Shown here: positions 15,873-20,093 of the stretch, one piece after another
How positions within the stretch are numbered: position 1 is the stretch's first letter
How the letters are laid out: the number at the start of each line of letters is the position of its first letter
Assembly (NCBI GenBank): GCA_041477875.1
Contig: JBGOVA010000062.1
Span: 1-20,093, forward strand
DNA length: 20,093 nt
Direction: 5' to 3'
DNA from: SZUA-430 sp041477875
GTDB taxonomy: Bacteria > Pseudomonadota > Alphaproteobacteria > Micropepsales > Micropepsaceae
Notes under the pieces: generated by a model
Seen by the model: the letters and a program-made list of their open reading frames with translations, nothing else
Database searches by the model: none
Told to the model about the DNA's origin: nothing
Position numbers and translations under genes: made by a program

Positions 15873-15891
15873 GAGGGGAGCAAGAGCGGTG

Positions 15892-18357
15892 ATGAGAAGC
15901 GTATTTGGGGAAAGGGCCAGATTCGGCCGGGCCGGCCAGTTGAGGTTTTCGCTGTCGGCTTTGCTGGTGAGTTCGGCGTCCGTGCTGGCGTTGACGACGG
16001 GGGCCGCGATGGCGTCGGATGCACCGAAGATTGGCGCGCATCCAAAGGCCGCGACCGCGCAAGCGTCTGCGGAGTCCAAGAGCAAGGCAAGGGCCACCGC
16101 CGCAGCGAACACGATCACACCCATCGTGACCGCCGACGCGGCGCCGACAGCGCCGCCGAGCACGGGCGCGCCGGTGCCTGCGCCGGCAGCAACTGGAGCA
16201 CCACCCGCGGCAGATTCGGCCGCCGCAAACGACAAGGTCGAACGCGTGGTCGTGACCGCACAGAAGCGCAAAGAACAGAATATCAAAGTGCCGATCGCAG
16301 TGACCTCGCTCGGCGGGGAGAGATTCAAAGGCGTCACGGGCAGCTATCTCACCGATCTCGGCAACAAAGTGCCGAACGTCATCTTGTCGTACGGCTCACT
16401 GTCGCCGGGTATCATCATCCGCGGGATCTCATCGCAGAGCGGCGCCAACGCCGGATTCCCGCCGGCAGTCGGCGTCTATGTGAACGACGTCTATCAAGGG
16501 CGCGATGCGACATTCAACACGATCCTGAGCGATATCGACCGCATCGAAGTGTTGCGCGGACCGCAGGGCACGCTCTACGGCAAGAACACGATCGCTGGCA
16601 CGATCAACATCATCACGCACAAGCCGTCGAACGAATTCGAAGCCTACGGCGACGTGACCTTCGGCAACTACGACTATTTTCAAGCCAGAGGCACGGTCAG
16701 TGGCGCCATCGTCGAGGACAAGCTGATGGTGCGCATCACCGGCGCGCATGCCCAGCGCGACGGATTCTTGAAGAACACGTTCACCGGCGAAGACCTGAAC
16801 GATCTCGGCGCCAACGGGGGGCGCATCACGGTGGTTTCAAACCTGTCGGACAAGGTCTCGCTGGAATTCGGCGCGGACTACTTCCGACAGTCAGATACCT
16901 CCGCGCTCGAAACGGGCCCCCTTCCGCCGAACCCGATCTATGCGCCGCTCGCACCGCAAAGTTTCACGGACCGCGTCGTGCAGCTGAACTCACCCGAGTT
17001 CGCGGAGCGCGAGCTCTACGGCGTGTACGGCCGCCTCAATTGGGACCTGGGCGGCGTGGCTCTGACGTCAATCACGTCCTATGGCCAATTCCGCACGGAA
17101 TTCCACGATGATTCCGACGGTACGCCACTCGATTCGTTCGACGTCGGGCGTGAAGAGAACTCCGAGAATTTCAGCGACGAGCTGCGCTTGACGTCCAACA
17201 CCGAGGGTCCGCTTTCGTGGATCTTGGGGTTCTACTACTACGGCGAGAACACTGAGAACATCCGCAACATTCATGTGGGCCCGGTGTTCGACAACGTGCT
17301 TCTGGGCGCTAATTTCGGCGCGCTGTTCGGACCGGAAGCGGCCCTCACGCAGTCGACGATCGAGGGGACGAGCTATGCGTTCTTCGCCAACGGCACGTGG
17401 TCGTTGCGCGAGGACTTACGGCTCGAGGCCGGCTTGCGCTGGACGCACGAAGAGAAGGATTTCTTCTATCACCAATTCAAGACCTTGGTGACGCCGGTGA
17501 GTTTGGTCGGCGCGTTCGTGGTCCCGATCGGCCCGCGCACGTCGTCTCTCGACGAGAGTGAGTGGACCGGCGACATCAGCTTGAGCTACGATTTTTCGAA
17601 AGATGCTACCGGCTATGCCAAGTTCAGCCGCGGCTACAAAGCAGGCGGATTCCAGACCGACGTGATCTCGCCGCCTTCGCCGCCGACAATCGCGCTCGAA
17701 TTCAATCCGGAATTCGTGAACAACTATGAAGTCGGGCTCAAGACCTATTGGTACAACGACCGCCTGTCGCTCAACATTGCGGCGTTCTACCTCGACTTCT
17801 CCGACAAGCAAGAGCAGGTCTTCACGGGCACCTCGTTCCTCATCAGCAACGCGGCGAGCGCGACGAGCAAAGGTATCGAGATCGAGCTGTTGGCGAAGCC
17901 CCTCGACGGTATGACCGTGGACTTCAACTTGGGCCTGCTCGACGCGAAATACGAACACTTCCCGAATGCGGGCGGCCTCGGCATCGACTTCGACGGCAAC
18001 AAGCTCGTCGCGGCACCGGACACGGCCGGCAGCTTCGGCGTCCAGTACGTGACGCCGTTCATGAGTTGGTCGGGCGTCGAATTCTATGCCCGCGGCGATA
18101 TCAACTATCGCGGCTCGCTGTTCACGACCACCTCGAACGATCCACGCCTGGAGCAAGATGCATTCACCACCATCGATGCTCGCATCGGGCTTCAAGGCGA
18201 CGCGGGGGATTGGGGTATCTATCTGTGGGGCCGCAACCTGGGTGATGAAACCGTGCTCGGCGGCGGCAACGTCTTTCCATTCCCGGCGGGAACGTTCACA
18301 ACAAGGAGCATTAACATCGATCGGACCTACGGCGTCGAGCTGCGCAAAGCGTTCTAG
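15892..18357 (+). CDS. TonB-dependent outer-membrane receptor
   Basis: An 821-residue outer-membrane receptor importing a ligand with TonB/ExbB energy. A signal peptide (about 1-41, ending A-M-A/S-D) is followed by an Ala/Pro/Ser/Thr-rich stretch (about 42-113), then a TonB-box-like V-E-R-V-V-V-T-A-Q (116-124). The plug domain follows, with V-P-I-A-V-T, I-I-I-R-G-I, Y-V-N-D-V-Y-Q-G and the hallmark I-E-V-L-R-G-P-Q-G-T-L-Y-G-K-N-T. The rest is the 22-strand barrel with F-S-R-G-Y-K-A-G-G-F, ending in Y-G-V-E-L-R-K-A-F with the usual terminal Phe. It resembles the large receptor families of sphingomonads and caulobacters that import organic compounds as well as iron chelates. ATG 15892 is used; GTG 15889 immediately before it has better spacing to the GAGGGGAG site. 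Given the neighbours, import of the cluster's substrate is likely, as inference. Confidence 0.93.
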   Translation: MRSVFGERARFGRAGQLRFSLSALLVSSASVLALTTGAAMASDAPKIGAHPKAATAQASAESKSKARATAAANTITPIVTADAAPTAPPSTGAPVPAPAATGAPPAADSAAANDKVERVVVTAQKRKEQNIKVPIAVTSLGGERFKGVTGSYLTDLGNKVPNVILSYGSLSPGIIIRGISSQSGANAGFPPAVGVYVNDVYQGRDATFNTILSDIDRIEVLRGPQGTLYGKNTIAGTINIITHKPSNEFEAYGDVTFGNYDYFQARGTVSGAIVEDKLMVRITGAHAQRDGFLKNTFTGEDLNDLGANGGRITVVSNLSDKVSLEFGADYFRQSDTSALETGPLPPNPIYAPLAPQSFTDRVVQLNSPEFAERELYGVYGRLNWDLGGVALTSITSYGQFRTEFHDDSDGTPLDSFDVGREENSENFSDELRLTSNTEGPLSWILGFYYYGENTENIRNIHVGPVFDNVLLGANFGALFGPEAALTQSTIEGTSYAFFANGTWSLREDLRLEAGLRWTHEEKDFFYHQFKTLVTPVSLVGAFVVPIGPRTSSLDESEWTGDISLSYDFSKDATGYAKFSRGYKAGGFQTDVISPPSPPTIALEFNPEFVNNYEVGLKTYWYNDRLSLNIAAFYLDFSDKQEQVFTGTSFLISNAASATSKGIEIELLAKPLDGMTVDFNLGLLDAKYEHFPNAGGLGIDFDGNKLVAAPDTAGSFGVQYVTPFMSWSGVEFYARGDINYRGSLFTTTSNDPRLEQDAFTTIDARIGLQGDAGDWGIYLWGRNLGDETVLGGGNVFPFPAGTFTTRSINIDRTYGVELRKAF

Positions 18358-18410
18358 AGCGATCGGGTCAGCGGGGGCGGTGATCTGAGCGACAAGTGCC
18401 ACTGACCGAA

Positions 18411-18437
18411 GGCCGGGAACGTGCCATGTTCCCGGCC
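18411..18437 (+). promoter_or_regulatory. Perfect 10-bp inverted repeat (hairpin or operator) between receptor and dehydrogenase genes
   Basis: GGCCGGGAAC, a 7-base spacer GTGCCAT, then GTTCCCGGCC: ten perfect pairs. It begins 53 bases after the receptor stop and ends 23 bases before the acyl-CoA dehydrogenase ATG. No T-run follows, so it is not a classical rho-independent terminator. It may be an attenuating or 3'-end-protecting hairpin, or a regulator-binding dyad. Confidence 0.6.
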
Positions 18438-18460
18438 GCCGGGATCGAACAGAGGAACAA

Positions 18461-19603
18461 ATGATCCGCTCGCCCCACTATACCGAGGAGCACGAAATCT
18501 TCCGCCACAACGTGCGGCGGTTTCTCGAACGCGAATGCCTGCCCCATCGCGAAGCCTGGCAAAAGGACGGCAAGGTTCCGCGCGAGGTGTGGCGCAAGAT
18601 GGGAGACGCCGGATTTCTGTGCACAAAAATGAAACCGGAATACGGCGGCGGCGGCGGCAATCTTTATCATTGCCTCGTCATCATGGAGGAGCAGACGCGC
18701 ATCTGTTTCAACGAGCTCGCGTTCTATCTGCATAGCGACATCATCGCGCCCTATATCGAACTTTACGGAACAGACGATCAGAAGCAGCGCTTCCTGCCGC
18801 GCATGGCGAAGGGCGAACTCGTCGCCGCGATCGCGATGACCGAACCTAGTGCCGGCAGCGACCTGCAGGCCATCCGCACCACGGCACGGCGCGACGGCAA
18901 CGGCTATCGGATCAAGGGCCAGAAAGTTTTCATTTCGAACGGCCAGGTTGCCGACCTGATCGTCGTGGCGGCGAAGACCGATCCCGACGCCGGCGCCAAG
19001 GGCATGAGCCTGTTCCTTCTCGAGACGGAGAAGGCGCAAGGTTTTCACCGCGGGCGCAATCTGAAGAAGATCGGTTGCAAAGCCCAGGATTCCTCGGAGC
19101 TGTTCTTCGACGACGTGCCGGTGCCGCCGGAGAATTTATTGGGCGGCACGGAAGGGCGCGGGTTTTACCAGCTCGTCACGCGCCTGCCCGAAGAGCGGCT
19201 GATCATGGCGATGTCGGCCGTCGCCAATATGGAGGAGGGCGTCAAGGAAACCGCGGCCTATGTCAAGGAACGCCGGGCCTTCGGCAAGCCGCTCGCCGAA
19301 TTCCAGAACACGCGGTTCAAACTCGCGGAGTGCAAAACCAAGGCGCTCCTGGGGCGCGCGCTGCTCGAACATTCGATCGACGCCTTCATCGACGGCAAGT
19401 TCGATGCAACCCAAGGCGCGATGGTCAAATGGTGGACGACAGAGAAACAGCATGAGGTGCTTGACGAGTGCCTGCAGCTCTTCGGCGGCTACGGCTACAT
19501 GACCGAATATCCGATCGCGCGTCGCTATGCCGACGGCCGATTGGGGCGGATCGCGGGCGGTACGAACGAGATCATGAAAGATCTGATCGGACGGGCGCTG
19601 TGA
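18461..19603 (+). CDS. Acyl-CoA dehydrogenase, long-chain (LCAD)-like active-site type
   Basis: A 380-residue FAD enzyme that oxidises an acyl-CoA to the 2-enoyl-CoA and passes electrons to ETF. FAD- and substrate-binding segments are present: A-M-T-E-P-S-A-G-S-D (125-134), K-V-F-I-S-N-G (155-161) and R-R-A-F-G-K-P-L near 270. At the medium-chain enzyme's catalytic position (Y-E-G-T) it reads A-G-G-T-N-E-I-M, with Gly. The likely base is instead E245 in L-P-E-E-R, as in long-chain and isovaleryl-CoA dehydrogenases. The stretch G-G-G-G-G at 62-66 is coded by a GGC run. AGAGGAA lies upstream of the ATG. The gene follows the receptor by 103 bases and overlaps the next dehydrogenase by 4 bases. 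Full length and apparently functional; chain or ring specificity unknown. Confidence 0.93.
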   Translation: MIRSPHYTEEHEIFRHNVRRFLERECLPHREAWQKDGKVPREVWRKMGDAGFLCTKMKPEYGGGGGNLYHCLVIMEEQTRICFNELAFYLHSDIIAPYIELYGTDDQKQRFLPRMAKGELVAAIAMTEPSAGSDLQAIRTTARRDGNGYRIKGQKVFISNGQVADLIVVAAKTDPDAGAKGMSLFLLETEKAQGFHRGRNLKKIGCKAQDSSELFFDDVPVPPENLLGGTEGRGFYQLVTRLPEERLIMAMSAVANMEEGVKETAAYVKERRAFGKPLAEFQNTRFKLAECKTKALLGRALLEHSIDAFIDGKFDATQGAMVKWWTTEKQHEVLDECLQLFGGYGYMTEYPIARRYADGRLGRIAGGTNEIMKDLIGRAL

Positions 19604-20093
19604 GCGGGCTCGGCTTTTCCTCCGCGCTGACCTTTACCGCGGAACATCAGATTTTTCGCAAGCAAGCGCGGCGGTTTTACGAAACGGAGTGCGTGCCGCA
19701 GCAAGAGAAGTGGGCGGACGCGGGCATGGCGCCCAGGGCAATCTGGCGCCGCGCGGGTGAGCTTGGCTTCTTGTGTCCCCGCGTTCCGGCGAGCTTCGGC
19801 GGCGCGGGCGCCGATTTCCTCTACAGCGTCATCCTGCTCGACGAGCAGGCGCGCTCGGGGTCTATCGCACCGGTGATGTCGCTGCACAGCGACGTCGTTG
19901 CGCCTTATCTCGAGCGCTATGGCAGCGAGGCGCAGAAGCGACGCTTCTTGCCGCGCATGGTAACCGGCGAATGCGTCGGCGCCATCGCGATGACCGAACC
20001 CGGCGCGGGCAGCGATCTTCAAGGTATGACGACGACGGCGCGGCGCGACGGCGGAGACTACGTCCTTCGTGGTCAGAAGACGTTCATCACCAA
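19600..20093 (+). CDS. Second acyl-CoA dehydrogenase (C-terminus beyond right edge)
   Basis: The frame starts at GTG 19600, overlapping the previous TGA as GTGA, and stays open to the window edge, giving 164 residues plus two bases. The translation aligns with the upstream dehydrogenase along its whole visible length: T-A-E-H-Q-I-F-R-K-Q-A-R-R-F-Y-E, a G-F-L-C-P / F-G-G-A-G-A-D segment, M-S-L-H-S-D-V-V-A-P-Y-L-E-R-Y-G, Q-K-R-R-F-L-P-R-M, A-M-T-E-P-G-A-G-S-D-L-Q, and G-Q-K-T-F-I-T at the edge. The FAD-contacting M-T-E-P motif is intact. The catalytic-base region lies outside the window, so activity cannot be judged. The coupled start and parallel sequence suggest the two proteins may form a hetero-oligomer, as known for some steroid side-chain dehydrogenases; this is inference. 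Confidence 0.88.
   Translation, partial: MSGLGFSSALTFTAEHQIFRKQARRFYETECVPQQEKWADAGMAPRAIWRRAGELGFLCPRVPASFGGAGADFLYSVILLDEQARSGSIAPVMSLHSDVVAPYLERYGSEAQKRRFLPRMVTGECVGAIAMTEPGAGSDLQGMTTTARRDGGDYVLRGQKTFIT

Larger units (their letters stand above)
15622..15891. promoter_or_regulatory. Divergent control region of amidase and TonB-dependent receptor genes
   Basis: These 270 bases separate the two divergent starts and should carry both promoters. Clear sigma-70 boxes are not evident. The receptor-proximal third holds two inverted repeats, listed separately, the second ending just before the ribosome site GAGGGGAG (15873-15880). Confidence 0.45.

Noticed and set aside
15723..17111. 462-codon plus-strand frame overlapping the receptor gene
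   Set aside because: Arg/His/Gly-rich shifted reading of the receptor; it carries none of the receptor motifs, which are in the other frame.
17416..18402. 328-codon minus-strand frame over the receptor C-terminus
   Set aside because: Shadow of the receptor reading frame; composition typical of an antisense artefact.
18644..18659. GGC trinucleotide run as a possible unstable repeat
   Set aside because: It encodes a Gly-rich turn at the usual place in acyl-CoA dehydrogenases and is only five units.

Overview
The window is GC-rich, densely coded Gram-negative DNA. The gene families (a TonB-dependent receptor, an ECF sigma factor of FecI type, a PhyH-type dioxygenase, paired acyl-CoA dehydrogenases and serine hydrolases) and the frequent GTG/TTG starts with 4-base gene overlaps suggest an alphaproteobacterium of the sphingomonad/caulobacter/Rhizomicrobium kind. 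That assignment is inference; there is no rRNA or other marker to fix it. I see no tRNA, rRNA, CRISPR array or intact mobile element.

Layout. (1) Positions 1-999, minus strand: the N-terminal part of a large exported protein made of beta-helix repeats, running off the left edge. (2) 1000-1613: a gap with no convincing gene. (3) 1614-4976, plus strand: two tandem paralogous membrane-anchored serine hydrolases (beta-lactamase fold, SxxK), then a SnoaL/NTF2-like protein. (4) 4983-7296, minus strand: an ECF sigma factor gene followed by an acyl-CoA ligase gene, 28 bases apart. (5) 7481-14205, plus strand: a TetR regulator, then a close-packed set: PhyH-type Fe(II)/2-oxoglutarate dioxygenase, small SCP2-like protein, crotonase-fold protein lacking both classical catalytic glutamates, Lnt-like membrane nitrilase, and a penicillin/N-acyl-homoserine-lactone acylase-type Ntn hydrolase with a lipobox. 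(6) 14206-15621, minus strand: an amidase-signature hydrolase whose stop codon abuts that of the acylase. (7) 15892-20093, plus strand: a TonB-dependent receptor, a 5' leader containing a perfect 10-bp inverted repeat, and two overlapping acyl-CoA dehydrogenase genes, the second cut by the right edge.

Reading. The locus looks like a regulated route for scavenging and oxidising an acyl-, amide- or ester-linked compound. The receptor would import it, envelope hydrolases (acylase and two serine hydrolases) and the amidase would cleave it, the ligase would make the CoA thioester, and the dehydrogenases, dioxygenase and crotonase-fold enzyme would process it, under TetR and sigma-factor control. 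The substrate cannot be read from the sequence; N-acyl amides or lactones, other lipid amides and steroid/terpenoid acids are all possible. The least ordinary points are the catalytically altered crotonase, the divergent Lnt-like gene beside a predicted lipoprotein acylase, two independent pairs of translationally overlapped paralogues, and the sigma factor with no visible anti-sigma partner.
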